Below are positions 45,704 to 57,300 of a DNA stretch of 64,000 bases, piece by piece. The stretch spans positions 18,999-82,998 of the forward strand of contig DRFJ01000014.1 in the NCBI GenBank assembly GCA_011050615.1. Reading direction: 5' to 3'. The DNA comes from Bacteroidota bacterium (GTDB lineage: Bacteria > Bacteroidota > Bacteroidia > Bacteroidales > VadinHA17). Every line of letters begins with the position of its first letter. Positions within the stretch are counted from its first letter, which is position 1. Below the pieces are notes generated by a model, which was given only the letters and a program-made list of their open reading frames with translations, was not told the origin of the DNA and did no database searches. Made by a program: the position numbers and the translations under genes.

Positions 45704-45886
45704 ATGAACGTTCTAGCCGGCATGTTTGGACCAACTGAGATAATTCTCATTGTCCTGGTGGTTGTTATTCTTTTTGGTGGACGTAAGATTCCCGAGCTGA
45801 TGAAGGGCATAGGGCAGGGTATGAAAGAGTTTAAGAAGGCCACTAAAGATGAGCAGAAAGATGAAGAAAAAGTTAAGGACCAATAA
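45704..45886 (+). CDS. tatA: Twin-arginine translocase subunit TatA/TatE
   Basis: A 60-residue protein with the standard design: a short periplasmic N-terminus, one membrane helix (about 10-23) beginning at F-G-P-T-E, the hinge F-G-G-R-K-I-P-E-L, an amphipathic helix ([10 protein letters not shown]) and a lysine/glutamate tail. TatA forms the pore that exports folded proteins such as the Tat-signal oxidoreductase at 31 kb. The usual TatC partner is not in this window. It has its own promoter candidate and a strong terminator. Confidence 0.95.
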   Translation: MNVLAGMFGPTEIILIVLVVVILFGGRKIPELMKGIGQGMKEFKKATKDEQKDEEKVKDQ

Positions 45887-45909
45887 TCACTGGTAGAATA
45901 AAATTACTA

Positions 45910-45934
45910 AAGCCTGCCCCCGGCAGGCTTTTTT
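45910..45934 (+). terminator. Rho-independent terminator of tatA
   Basis: AAGCCTGCC (45910-45918), loop CCC and GGCAGGCTT (45922-45930), followed by a T-run to 45934. Confidence 0.9.
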
Positions 45935-45946
45935 AACTGAAAGTAT

Positions 45947-46969
45947 ATGAAAAAAACAATATTACTTATTTTGTCCGCTGTCCTGGCAATAATAGTAAAT
46001 TCATGCGGTGATTCGGGTGGAAGCCAGGTAATACTCCCAAATTTATCAGGCAGTTCAGGTGAGGTACTCGTGGTACTTGATAAGGCAAAGTGGGAAGGCC
46101 CTCTTGGTCATAAAATAAGAGAAGTCCTTGGCGCTCCCGTTCCCAAGCTGCCACAGGCTGAACCATATTTCGACCTGGTTAATACCAGCCCTGGTGCTTT
46201 CAGCAAACTGTACCAGACTCACCGGAACGTTCTTTTTGTCGAGACAGGTGAGGATAAGGTAAACCAGGTGTCCTTTCTCGAGAACACCTATTCATATTTA
46301 CAACTGATGATTAACCTGCAGGGAAAGAACGACGAGGAATTGATGAAACTCCTGGATGAAAAGGGACAGACAATAATAAACAAGCTAAATATTGCGGAAC
46401 GTGACAGGTGGATATCGGTATATAAAAAATCTCTCAATAGCATGATATTCAATAATCTGAGGGATAAACACAAAATGAACCTGCATATGCCTGCCAATTT
46501 TGCGCTTGATGTTGACGAGAAGGGCTTCCTCTGGTTCTCCTATGAAACACCAACAACAACACAGGCTATACTTGTTCATTATTTTGATCATAAAGGGAAA
46601 AACTATTTCAATAAAGACAGCATAATGAAAATAAGGGATAATATGACCCGGGAAAAGGTGGAAGGCCCCGTTAGTGGTTCATATATGGCAATAGAAGACC
46701 AGGTGCCTGTAGACTTTCAGCTTTTCAGGTTCAGGCAGAGAAATTATGCTGAAATGAGAGGTTTGTGGACCCTTGAAAACGGATTTATGGGAGGACCTTT
46801 TATCACCCTGGTAACGAAGGATGAAGTGAATGACCGTTTTGTGATGCTGGATGGCTTTGTATATGCACCCAATGATGAAAAAAGGGAACTGCTGCGGCAG
46901 GTTGAGGCCATTATCTATACCATCAGTTTCCCGGATGATTCAGAAGTAGTAGTCACACCAAAGAACTGA
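45947..46969 (+). CDS. DUF4837 family lipoprotein
   Basis: A 340-residue lipoprotein (lipobox V-N-S-C, Cys20). After a Gly/Ser linker it shows the DUF4837 pattern G-x-x-G-E-V-L-V-V-L-D-K-A-K-W near 36-50, R-N-V-L-F-V near 93, and the late G-L-W-x-x-x-x-G-F-M-G-G-P-F motif near 275. A Bacteroidota-specific family with no known function. It starts 12 bp after the tatA terminator. A converging mqnC ends 8 bp beyond its stop. Confidence 0.85.
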   Translation: MKKTILLILSAVLAIIVNSCGDSGGSQVILPNLSGSSGEVLVVLDKAKWEGPLGHKIREVLGAPVPKLPQAEPYFDLVNTSPGAFSKLYQTHRNVLFVETGEDKVNQVSFLENTYSYLQLMINLQGKNDEELMKLLDEKGQTIINKLNIAERDRWISVYKKSLNSMIFNNLRDKHKMNLHMPANFALDVDEKGFLWFSYETPTTTQAILVHYFDHKGKNYFNKDSIMKIRDNMTREKVEGPVSGSYMAIEDQVPVDFQLFRFRQRNYAEMRGLWTLENGFMGGPFITLVTKDEVNDRFVMLDGFVYAPNDEKRELLRQVEAIIYTISFPDDSEVVVTPKN

Positions 46970-46977
46970 ATACTCTG

Positions 46978-48072
46978 TTATTCCTCCACAGGTTCGTATT
47001 TCTGGTTTCTCAGAACAGGATTGAAACCGGCTTCCTTTATTATAGCCTTTAGGTCAGCTGCATTGAACATATTGGATGACCCTGCAGCACTCACAACATT
47101 TTCCTCTATCATAACAGATCCAAGATCGTTGGCTCCGGCATGAAGGGTCATCAGGGCCGCATCTTTTCCGGTAGTCAGAATGGATGACTGTATATTTTTA
47201 ATATTATTCAGTACTATCCTGCTTATTGCTATAATCCTTATGTGATCACTTATACCAGTTGTATTTCGAACTCCGTACTTACGCAGGAGCACTGTGCCTT
47301 TGTCCTGGAAGGGCCAGGGGATAAAGGTAATAAAGCCGTAATGACCTTCAGGTTTCTGATCCTGGAGGTCACGAAGCCTTATGAGATGATCTATCCTTTC
47401 TTCAACACTTTCTATGTGCCCGTACATCATGGTTGCCGATGTGGGCAGGTTCATTATGTGAGCCACCCTCATCACCTCAAGCCATTCTTCTGTGGTGGCT
47501 TTTGCGGGAGATACGATTTTCCTTACCCTGTCGACCAGTATTTCGGCTCCGGCTCCCGGCAGACTGTCAAGTCCCGATTTCACAAGCTCCTCGAGTATAT
47601 AGCGGAATGACTTTTTTTCCTGCCTTGCGAGGTGTACCACTTCAGGGGGGCCAAGGGCATGGAGCAATAGTTCCGGGAATTCACTTTTCAATTGTCTGAA
47701 AAGGCCGGTATAATATTTTAATCCAAGGGAAGGGTGCATCCCTCCCTGGAGAAGCAATTGTCTTCCTCCCTTTTCAAAAAGTTCCCCTATTTTTTGCCTG
47801 TACTCATCTATGCCTGTAATATATGCATCAATAGCCCCCGGCCTGCGGCAAAAATTACAGAACGTGCATTGTGAGAAGCAAACATTGGTAATGTTAACGT
47901 TACGGTCGATCATCCATCCGGCCTGGTTTCCCGGAACCTGCCTTTCCCTTAGCAGGTTTGCCAGAGCTATAAGCTCACTTAAAGGAGATTCCGTGTAGAG
48001 TATTAAGGCTTCCTCATGAAGGAGGGGTTCCAGCCTCAATGCCTTTTCTGTTATGGTATCCATGCTTTTCAT
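46978..48072 (-). CDS. mqnC: Cyclic dehypoxanthinyl futalosine synthase (menaquinone synthesis)
   Basis: A radical SAM enzyme of the futalosine pathway to menaquinone. 364 residues with the cluster motif C-F-S-Q-C-T-F-C (Cys65, 69, 72), Q-G-G-M-H-P near 107-112, P-G-A-G-A-E near 167, and the F-I-P-W-P-F region near 250. Its presence indicates menaquinone made by the Mqn route rather than MenFDHCEBA. MqnA, MqnD and MqnE are not in this window. ATG 48072 lies only about 8 nt after the -7 element; an in-frame ATG at 48063 (MDTITEK) is a realistic alternative. Confidence 0.94.
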   Translation of the reverse strand: MKSMDTITEKALRLEPLLHEEALILYTESPLSELIALANLLRERQVPGNQAGWMIDRNVNITNVCFSQCTFCNFCRRPGAIDAYITGIDEYRQKIGELFEKGGRQLLLQGGMHPSLGLKYYTGLFRQLKSEFPELLLHALGPPEVVHLARQEKKSFRYILEELVKSGLDSLPGAGAEILVDRVRKIVSPAKATTEEWLEVMRVAHIMNLPTSATMMYGHIESVEERIDHLIRLRDLQDQKPEGHYGFITFIPWPFQDKGTVLLRKYGVRNTTGISDHIRIIAISRIVLNNIKNIQSSILTTGKDAALMTLHAGANDLGSVMIEENVVSAAGSSNMFNAADLKAIIKEAGFNPVLRNQKYEPVEE

Positions 48073-48079
48073 TAATTTA

Positions 48080-48112
48080 CAAAGGTAGTTGATTATATTT
48101 TATACGATCAAT
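48080..48112 (-). promoter_or_regulatory. Putative promoter of mqnC
   Basis: On the minus strand TTG (48111-48109, within ATTG), a 21-nt spacer and TACCTTTG (48087-48080) fit the consensus. Predicted transcription starts near 48074, at or next to the annotated ATG. Confidence 0.55.
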
Positions 48113-48155
48113 TTTACTAACTTTACATCTTTTCAAAATATCTTATCTTCCTCTT

Positions 48156-49607
48156 ATGTTTCCACGTGTAGAAATAAGAAAAGAATTAATGCCCGAGAGT
48201 TCGGTAGCAGTAATAATCAAAGGAAAGAAATTACCTGATTGGCCGGTGTTTACAAAAACCGAACTTGAGTACGCAAGGCGTCGCCTTAATGAGGGTGAAG
48301 AAGTGATACTTATCAATTCCTATTATAAGGTAACTATAATAATACCTGAAAAGGAATTTCCTGAGCCATACAGAAAATATGAGGAATTGAGAAGAAGAGC
48401 CGCGAAGGTAAGGAGCATACTTAAAGAGCATAAGCAGAAAGAAATAACTGTCTCTGCAGGGCATGATAATTTGTCGGCCCTTGCTTTTGCAGAAGGATTG
48501 ATCTTAAGCAGTTACGAGTTTAAAAAGTACAGTAAGAAAGGGGGAAAAGACAACAAGCATGCTTATCCCGGTGATATATTCCTGTATGGGGAGTTTACAG
48601 CGGATGAAGTGCTATGGTTGAATGCTGTTGGCAAGGGAGTATACTTTGCACGAGACCTTGTTAATGAGCCCAATAATTATCTCAATGCAGAGGATTTTGC
48701 CGGTATTGTGAGTCAGTATGCCGGCAGCACAGGTGTTAAGGTTGACATATATGGCAAAAAGAAGATAGAGGCATTGAGGATGGGAGGGATCTTATCTGTC
48801 AATAAGGGAAGTGTTGATCCTCCCACATTCACTATACTGGAATGGAAGCCTGAAGGGGCTGTTAACCGGAAGCCTGTGGTTCTGGTGGGTAAAGGAGTGA
48901 TGTTTGATACCGGAGGCATAAACCTCAAACCGGGGAATTACATTGAAGATATGAAGGCTGACATGGCCGGCGGTGCTGTGGTGGCAGCTGTGCTGTCAGC
49001 CATTGCTGAAGCATCAATAAATATACATGCAGTTGGCCTCATCCCTGCAACTGATAACAGGCCGGGCAGCGATGCCATTGTGCCGGGAGATATTATTACC
49101 ATGTATGACGGGACCAGAGTTGAGGTAATAAATACTGATGCTGAAGGAAGACTGATCCTGGCCGATGCCCTCAGTTTTGCAGAAAATTATGATCCCTCAC
49201 TGCTTATTTCTATCGCAACTCTCACAGGGTCAGCTGAAAATGCTTTCGGAAACCAGGCTGTGGCAGCAATGACCAATGCCGGCAGGGATATTTTCAATCT
49301 TCTTCTTGATTCCGGGAATGCTGTTTATGAGCGCCTGGCAGAAATGCCCTTCTTCGAGGAATATGGTGAAATGATCAAGTCAGAAATTGCTGACATTAAA
49401 AATCTGGGTGATAAAAAGGCAGGAGCTATAACGGCCGGCAAGTTCCTGGAGCATTTTACCTCTTCACCCTTTATTCATCTGGATATTGCAGGATGTGCAA
49501 TATCTAAGGTGGACGAGCATTACAGGCCCGGGGGAGGAACAGGTACAGGGGTAAGGTTGCTGGCAGATTTTATTAAAAGAATGGCTGAACTTAAGAAGGA
49601 ACAGTAA
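48156..49607 (+). CDS. Leucyl aminopeptidase family protein (M17)
   Basis: A 483-residue cytoplasmic dinuclear zinc/manganese aminopeptidase. The N-terminal half is divergent; the C-terminal catalytic domain shows G-K-G-V-M-F-D-T-G-G-I-N-L-K near 245-258 (metal-binding Lys/Asp), D-M-K-A-D-M-A-G near 265 and the signature N-T-D-A-E-G-R-L near 326. It releases N-terminal residues from peptides. First gene of aminopeptidase-pdxA-ruvA-sprA; 14 bp separate it from pdxA. Confidence 0.94.
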   Translation: MFPRVEIRKELMPESSVAVIIKGKKLPDWPVFTKTELEYARRRLNEGEEVILINSYYKVTIIIPEKEFPEPYRKYEELRRRAAKVRSILKEHKQKEITVSAGHDNLSALAFAEGLILSSYEFKKYSKKGGKDNKHAYPGDIFLYGEFTADEVLWLNAVGKGVYFARDLVNEPNNYLNAEDFAGIVSQYAGSTGVKVDIYGKKKIEALRMGGILSVNKGSVDPPTFTILEWKPEGAVNRKPVVLVGKGVMFDTGGINLKPGNYIEDMKADMAGGAVVAAVLSAIAEASINIHAVGLIPATDNRPGSDAIVPGDIITMYDGTRVEVINTDAEGRLILADALSFAENYDPSLLISIATLTGSAENAFGNQAVAAMTNAGRDIFNLLLDSGNAVYERLAEMPFFEEYGEMIKSEIADIKNLGDKKAGAITAGKFLEHFTSSPFIHLDIAGCAISKVDEHYRPGGGTGTGVRLLADFIKRMAELKKEQ

Positions 49608-49621
49608 AAACTGGTCAAATA

Positions 49622-50728
49622 ATGAGTAAGGAACAAATAATTGCAGGCATAACACACGGAGATATAAATGGTATCGGTTATGAGGTTATAATAAAAGCCC
49701 TGATGGATAACAGGATAATGGAAAATTGCACCCCCGTGGTATATGGCTCTCCCAAAGTGGCGGCTTACCACCGCAAGGCGCTGAACATAAATAATTTCAG
49801 CTTCAATAATATCAGGGAGGCTTCTGAAGCCAATCATAAAAGAGCAAACATAATCAATTGTCTTGATGATAATGTGAGGGTTGAACTGGGTAAATCAACG
49901 CCTATGGCGGGAGAGTCTGCCATAATACCCCTGGAGGCAGCCGTTAAAGACCTCGCAGATAATAAAATTGATGTCATTGTCACAGCACCCATAAACAAAT
50001 ACAACATACAATCCGAAACATTTAATTTTCCCGGGCATACAGAATATTTCAAGAACAGGTTCGATGTGGATGATGTTTTAATGCTTATGGTAGACGAAAA
50101 TTTAAGGATAGGGATGGTTACCGGTCACCTGCCTTTGCGTGAAGTGCCTGATAGCCTTAGCAGGGAAGGCATTGTCAAAAAGATAAAAATAATGGAAAGT
50201 TCCCTGATCATAGATTTTGGCATCAGGAAGCCCCGGATTGCCGTGCTGTCACTCAATCCCCACAGCGGGGATACCGGATTGCTGGGCAATGAAGAGATTG
50301 AGACAATTATTCCGGCTATCAATCAGGTATCCCAGGAGGGAATACTGGCCTTTGGCCCCTATCCTTCAGATGGCTTTTTCGGATCCGGTGCCTATATGAA
50401 TTTTGACGGTATAATGGCCATGTACCATGATCAGGGCCTTACCCCTTTTAAAGCCCTGGCACCGGGTGAAGGAGTCAATTTTACTGCCGGCCTGCCCGTA
50501 ATACGAACATCACCATCTCATGGCACAGCCTATGAGATTGCAGGAAAGGGTAAAGCTTCCGAAAATTCCTTCAGGAAGGCCTTATACCTGGCATGTGATA
50601 TATTCAGGAACAGGGAAATGTACCGCGAAATTACCAGTAAGCCTTTAAAACACCATGATCTTGATACAAGAGCTGAAATACCCGATGAACTGCCCCCGGA
50701 TGAGGATAACACAATAGACACTGTATGA
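49622..50728 (+). CDS. pdxA: 4-hydroxythreonine-4-phosphate dehydrogenase
   Basis: An NAD-dependent enzyme of the DXP-dependent pyridoxal phosphate pathway. 368 residues, somewhat longer than E. coli PdxA. Motifs: I-T-x-G-D-I-N-G-I-G near 10-19, V-T-A-P-I-N-K near 119, the metal-binding G-H-T-E-Y near 138, L-N-P-H-S-G-D near 209, and M-Y-H-D-Q-G near 265. I-R-T-S-P-S-H-G-T-A-Y near 295-305 follows. The extra C-terminal tail is polar and probably disordered. The stop overlaps the ruvA start (ATGA). Confidence 0.95.
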   Translation: MSKEQIIAGITHGDINGIGYEVIIKALMDNRIMENCTPVVYGSPKVAAYHRKALNINNFSFNNIREASEANHKRANIINCLDDNVRVELGKSTPMAGESAIIPLEAAVKDLADNKIDVIVTAPINKYNIQSETFNFPGHTEYFKNRFDVDDVLMLMVDENLRIGMVTGHLPLREVPDSLSREGIVKKIKIMESSLIIDFGIRKPRIAVLSLNPHSGDTGLLGNEEIETIIPAINQVSQEGILAFGPYPSDGFFGSGAYMNFDGIMAMYHDQGLTPFKALAPGEGVNFTAGLPVIRTSPSHGTAYEIAGKGKASENSFRKALYLACDIFRNREMYREITSKPLKHHDLDTRAEIPDELPPDEDNTIDTV

Positions 50729-51306
50729 TAGAATATATTAAAGGAAAAATTACATCCCTTACACCTACCTATGTAGTACTTGAAACGGGCGGACTGGGAT
50801 ATTTTGTGAACATATCCCTCTCTACCTATACAAAGCTGGAGCACATGGAAGAATGCAAACTCATTGTTCATGAAATAATAAGGGAAGATGCACATCTGAT
50901 TTTCGGTTTTTTTGATGAAGCGGAACGCTATATTTTCAGGTTACTTATTTCTGTGTCAGGAGTGGGCGCAAATACGGCCCGAATGATGCTTTCTTCCGTA
51001 GAGGCCTCAGGCATAGAAAAAGCAATTATGCAATCGGATGTTGGCATGCTGAAAGGGATTAAGGGGATAGGAGCAAAAACAGCCCAGAGAATAATAGTGG
51101 ATCTTAAAGACAAAGTTGGTAAATCTGCTGATGCAGGTGAAATATTTACGGATGAAGGCAATACTATAAGGGAAGAAGCGTTTACAGCATTAGTGATGCT
51201 TGGTTTTCCGAAAAACTCCGTCAACAGGACCCTTGACAAACTTCTGAGAGAAGAAAGGGATCTTACAGTGGAGCAAATGATAAAGAAAGCCTTAAAAATT
51301 TTGTAG
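50725..51306 (+). CDS. ruvA: Holliday junction branch migration subunit RuvA
   Basis: 193 residues. An N-terminal OB fold (M-I-E-Y-I-K-G-K-I, 1-9) and E-D-A near 54 precede two helix-hairpin-helix motifs (L-x-S-V-S-G-V-G-A near 75 and L-K-G-I-K-G-I-G-A-K-T-A near 110-121). A C-terminal RuvB-binding three-helix domain follows (A-L-V-M-L-G-F near 153). RuvA tetramers bind Holliday junctions and load the RuvB motor. It is coupled to pdxA; sprA starts 22 bp later. Confidence 0.96.
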   Translation: MIEYIKGKITSLTPTYVVLETGGLGYFVNISLSTYTKLEHMEECKLIVHEIIREDAHLIFGFFDEAERYIFRLLISVSGVGANTARMMLSSVEASGIEKAIMQSDVGMLKGIKGIGAKTAQRIIVDLKDKVGKSADAGEIFTDEGNTIREEAFTALVMLGFPKNSVNRTLDKLLREERDLTVEQMIKKALKIL

Positions 51307-51328
51307 AACCGAACGAAACTGGTATTGA

Positions 51329-54300
51329 TTGAGATCCGGGTACGTATATAGCACTAACCTGCCTGTTATTGCCTTCTTTGTCATTTGTTTCCTCCCGGGA
51401 ATAATGCTGAATGGCCAGGATGTCAGTCGTGACACCACAAGAAACCTTAGATATCCCTTTAAAGACAGAACAGGTATACCATGGGAAAAACAGATAATTT
51501 CTCCACTGACACTTGACATGCCGTCAAATTTTTCCAGTACAGTAGTATATGATCCTGAGAATAACGAATATATTTATTACGAAAAGGTAGGGAATCTCGA
51601 CTTCAGACAACCGGTTTATATGAGCCCGGATGAATATTATGACTTTATTTTCGAGCAGTCTATCAGGGACTACTGGCGGTATAAATTCTTAGGGGATGAG
51701 GCACTGGCAAGGGGCTCACTGATACCACAGATACAGTTCGGGGGTGAGGCATTTGATAAGATCTTCGGATCAAATACAATAAATATCATACCCCAGGGTT
51801 CAGCTGAATTGATCTTTGGCTTGAATATATCGAGGACTGAAAATCCCACTCTTTCGGAAAAACTCAGAACCATACCTACTTTTGATTTCCAGGAAAAGAT
51901 TCAGATGAATGTTACCGGAACAATAGGTGACAAAATGCAGCTCGGCATCAATTATAATACCGAAGCCATGTTTGATTTTGAGAACAGGACCAGGCTTGAG
52001 TATTCGGGCGATGAGGATGAAATTATTAAGAAGATTGAAGCTGGTGATGTTACCCTTCCCCTGCCGGGAACACTTATAACAGGCAGTCACAGCCTTTTCG
52101 GGCTTAAGACAGAATTGCAGTTTGGCAGGCTTACGGTGACGAGCGTTTTCTCGCAGCAAAAGGGTGAATCATCAACACTGGAAGTGAAGGGAGGGGCCCA
52201 ACTAAGCGACTTTGAGGTGAGTGCAGATGAGTATGAGGCGAATAAGCATTTCTTCCTGTCTCATTATTTCAGGAATATTTATGACAATGCAATGAGAAAT
52301 TTACCCGTAATAAGCTCGGGTATAAATATTGAAAGGATAGAAGTCTGGATAACTAATAAAACAAGCAACTTTGAGGAAACAAGGAATATCCTGGCCTTAA
52401 TGGACCTTGCCGAGGGTGAGCAGCACATATATAACGAAGTACCCGGTTTTCAGGCAGTACCCGGCAACCCTCCATATCCCGATAATACTGTCAATAACCT
52501 CTATTCACAGCTTACATCCGCATATCTTGATACCCGGGATGTTGATAAGATAACCGATTCATTCGATCCTATAGCACAGGATTTCCAGATAGGAACCCAT
52601 TATGAAAAAATTGAGAATGCAAGGAAACTGACGGAACGTGAATATACCGTAAACAGGCAACTGGGATATGTATCACTGAATGTGGCCCTTAATAATGATG
52701 AAATACTTGCCGTGGCATATGAATATACTATGAACGGCCAGGTATTTAAGGTTGGTGAATTATCCACTGACGGGATAAGTGCTCCTGACGTATTATACCT
52801 CAAATTGCTCAAAGGGACTAACCTTACGCCACGCCTGCCAACATGGGACCTGATGATGAAAAATATTTATGCCCTTGGAGCATACCAGATAGAAAGAAAA
52901 GATTTTGAATTGCATATACTTTACCAGGATGACGAAACCGGGAATTCAATAAATTACATCCCTGAAGGAAACCTGAGTGACCAGTTATTATTGCAGGTGA
53001 TGGAACTGGATAACCTGAACGGCCAGCTCGACAGGGAACCTGACGGTGTGTTTGACTATGTTGAAGGATTAACGATTGAACCATCAAAAGGCCGGCTGAT
53101 ATTCCCTGTGCTGGAACCCTTCGGCAGCCATCTGAAAAGTAAATTCACAAACCAGGCACTTGCCGAAAAATATGTTTTCCAGGAACTCTATGATTCAACA
53201 CAGACAAAAGCAGTGCAGAGCGCTGAAAAGAATAAATTTAAAATATCAGGTACTTATTCCTCGGCTTCAGGATCCGAGATATACCTGAATGCCGTTAATA
53301 TTCCCCAGGGTGGTGTTAAGGTTACAGCCGGGGGTGTTCCTCTGACAGAGAATGTGGACTTTACCGTAGATTATAATGCGGGCAGGGTGGAAATTATCAA
53401 TCCCGCATTGATTGAATCGGAAACTCCAATCCAGGTATCACTAGAGAGTAACCAGTTCTTTGGTTTCCAGACCAAAACACTGGTGGGTACACATCTCGAT
53501 TACAGGATATCCGATGATTTTAATATCGGCGGAACCGTTCTTCACCTTACCGAAAGACCGTATACACAAAAGGTAAATTTTGGCGAGGAACCAATATCAA
53601 ACACCATCCTGGGTTTAAACACTTCATACAGGTCGGAATCGCAGTTCCTTACTAAAATGGTTGATGCTCTGCCTTTTATTGAAACAAAGGACCCGTCATC
53701 AATTACTTTTTTTGGTGAATTTGCCCATCTTATACCTGGGCATTCAAGGGCCATAAGCTCTGCCGGCAATTCGTATATTGATGATTTTGAAGCCAGTGAG
53801 ATACCTCTTGACATGAAGACATATAATGCCTGGGTACTGTCGAGTGTGCCCCAGGGCCAGGATGACCTGTTTCCTGAAGCAAGGCTTAACAATGACCTGA
53901 GAAGTGGTTTCAACAGGTCAAAGCTGAGCTGGTACGTAATTGATCCGCTCTTTCTCAGGAATGGAACAACAACACCTGAACATATAAAGAATAACCCCGA
54001 TCTTCAGTCGAGCCATTTCGTGAGGGAGATATATGAGAATGAATTATTCCCTTTTAAAGAAAGTCCGTCAGGCATCCCAACAAATATTGCTGTTCTTAAC
54101 CTGGCCTTTTACCCGGAGGAGCGAGGCCCTTATAATTATGAAACAGGTCCGACAGCATATTCATCCGGTATAAACCAGCAGGGCCGGCTCAATGATCCGG
54201 AGACCCGGTGGGGAGGCATCATGAGAGAAATACTGACAAGCGACTTCGAGACCGCAAATATCCAGTATATTAAATTCTGGATGATGGATCCCTTTAACGA

Positions 54301-57300
54301 GGATCCCGATCATGACGGAGGAGATCTCTATATTAACCTTGGAAATATTTCAGAGGATATCCTTCGTGATTCAAGGAAATCCTTCGAGAATGGCCTTCCT
54401 GGTTCACCTGAAGAAGCAAACGTAGATACCACATCATGGGGAAGGGTGCCAACCGTGCAGGCAGTGGTGCACGCTTTTGATAATAATCCTGAATCAAGAA
54501 AATACCAGGATGTCGGACTCGACGGCCTTTCAAATGAGGATGAACAATACTTCTTCAGTGAATACCTGCAGGAAGTTGAAGGTCTGGTTGATGAGAATGT
54601 GTTCACTGATATTCTGAAGGACCCTTCGAATGATGATTTTCATTATTTCAGGGGATATGATTATGACAACCAGCAGCTTGACATACTTGAACGGTATAAA
54701 AAATATAATGGCATGGACGGTAATTCACCTACTTCGGAGATGAGTCAGGAGAATTACCCGACAAGTGGATCCACCATGCCGGATATGGAAGATATAAACA
54801 GGGACAATACCCTCAGTGAGACGGAGAGCTATTACCAGTACAGGGTGAGCCTGAGACCTGAAGACATGGAAGTGGGTAAGAATTATATTGTTGATGAGAT
54901 AGAGTATTCGGCAACCTTTGCCAACGGGCAACAATCAACGGTTAAATGGTACCAGTTTAAAATACCTGTCACAGATTATTTAAAGACAATAGGGAATATC
55001 CGGGATTTCAAGTCTATCAGGTTTATGCGAATGTTTATGAAGGGATTCAACGAAGATATTATCCTCAGGCTGGCAAAGCTTGACCTGGTACGCGCTGAGT
55101 GGCGTAAATATAATATTTCATTTCTTGAGGGAGGCGAAAGAGTAAGTGTGCCTGAACCTGAAGATGGCAGCTTTGAGATAAGCTCTGTTAGTATCGAGGA
55201 AAATGCCGGAAAAGAACCTGTGAATTATGTGCTTCCCCCTGGTTTCGACAGGATTATTGATCCTTCCAATCCACAACTCAGGCAATTGAATGAACAGTCG
55301 ATGGTTCTGAGGGTTCTTAATCTGGAAGACGGTGATGCCCGGGCAGCTTTCAAAAATGTTAATCTTGATATTCGCCAGTACAGGAAACTGAGGATGGAAG
55401 TTCATGGGGAGGAAATTATCGGTGAACCGCTCCTGGATGATGAGTTGACAGTTTTTATACGAATCGGCTCCGATTATAAGGGTAACTTTTACGAGTACGA
55501 ATTACCGCTTAAACTGACGCCCCCGGGTTATTACAACAAGGATAATGATGAAGACAGGGCAATGGTATGGCCTGAAGAAAACAGTTTTAATATTGACCTG
55601 TCGCTGTTCCAGGAGGCTAAAAAAGCCCGTAATGCAGAGCTTAACCGGCCGGGATCATCTCTTTCCAGGACTGATACGTATGTCTATCCGCATGAAAATG
55701 CAAGAATAAGTGTTTCGGGCAATCCTAACCTGAGTAATGTGAGAGTAATTATGATAGGTGTACGGAATCCTATTAAAACAAGGAATACAGGTAATGATGA
55801 TGGTATGCCAAAATCAGGCGAGATATGGGTTAATGAGCTGAGATTGAGCGATTTCAACGAAGAGGGAGGATGGGCTGCCAATGCGCGTATGCAAACAAGG
55901 CTGGCTAACTTGGGTACAATTGACCTTGTTGGCCAGACAAGTACCCCGGGATTCGGCAGCCTTGATATGAAGGTTAATGAAAGGAGCAAGGAGCAGATTA
56001 CAAAATATGATGTTTCCTCAAATCTTGAACTCGGAAGGTTTTTTCCTGAAGAAGCCGGGGTAAGACTACCTGTATATGTGGGTTATTCGGAAAGCCGGAT
56101 ACAGCCCCAGTATAATCCCCTTGACCCCGACATCCTTTTCAAGGATGCACTGGAAAATATGGAGCCTGAAAAGAGAGATTCGCTGAAAACCATGGCAGAA
56201 GATTTTACCCGGCGAAAGACAATTACGGTAAGTAATGCAGGGATAAATAAGCAAAAAGATAAGTCTTACCCCTGGGATATCTCGAACTTCTCGGTCAACT
56301 ATACATTTAACGAGATATACAGGACTAATATAAACACCGAGATCAACCTGGAAAAGAATTACCGGGGAGGGATAAATTATAATTTTGACACCGACCCAAA
56401 AAACGTTACACCATTCCAGAATATCAAACTCTTCAGGACTCAGGCATTCAGGCTTATCAGGGATTTTAACTTCTACCTGCTGCCAAGGCACGTGGGTGTA
56501 AGAACCGATCTCAGCAGGTACTACAGTGAGGTAAAGACAAGAAATATAAATAATGACTTTATCAAGATAAAACCAACTTTCAGAAAAGATTTCGAGTGGA
56601 CCCGTTTCTATGATGTGGAATATGATATTACCAAACAGCTCAAGGTTGATTTTACTGCCACCAATATCGCCCGGATTGATGAACCGGCAGGTGGAGTGGA
56701 CAGGGAAAGATACAGTGACAGGTACCAGGCCTGGAAGGACTCTGTTCTGTTTAACCTGCGCAATTTTGGAAGGAATATACATTACAACCATATAATAAAT
56801 GTAAATTATAATATCCCTGTCAATAAATTACCACTTCTGAGCTGGCTGAACGGTAACCTGAGATACCGTGCCAGTTATGACTGGCTTGCAGGGCCGCTGT
56901 ACCCCGACAGTCTCAATATAAACCTTGGCAATACCATAAAAAATTCAAGCACAGGTCAGTTTACAGCTCAGGCTAACCTGACAAACCTGTACAATAAATC
57001 TGATTTCCTGAAGAATATTGAAAGAAATACCAGGCCGGGCGCAGCCGAAAGGATGCAGAAGGAGTATAGAACAGTTAGCTATAAACGCGACAGGGTGGAT
57101 CTGATTGCAAACACAGGGAGGAATATTTATCATGACCTCAATACCCGTGATGTTAAAGTGAAGATGTTCAGGCCTGACGGTACTGAATTACAGGGGAAGG
57201 TTGAGATTGAAACAAACAGTAAAATAATTTTTACCGCTTCCGAGGATGTTGAAAATGCAAGGGTGGAAATAGAGGCACAGGTGGAGAAGAGGAGAAATCC

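Noticed and set aside
56066..56791. 241-codon minus-strand frame inside sprA
   Set aside because: Lies fully inside the sprA reading frame; no recognisable domain and no promoter-like sequence.
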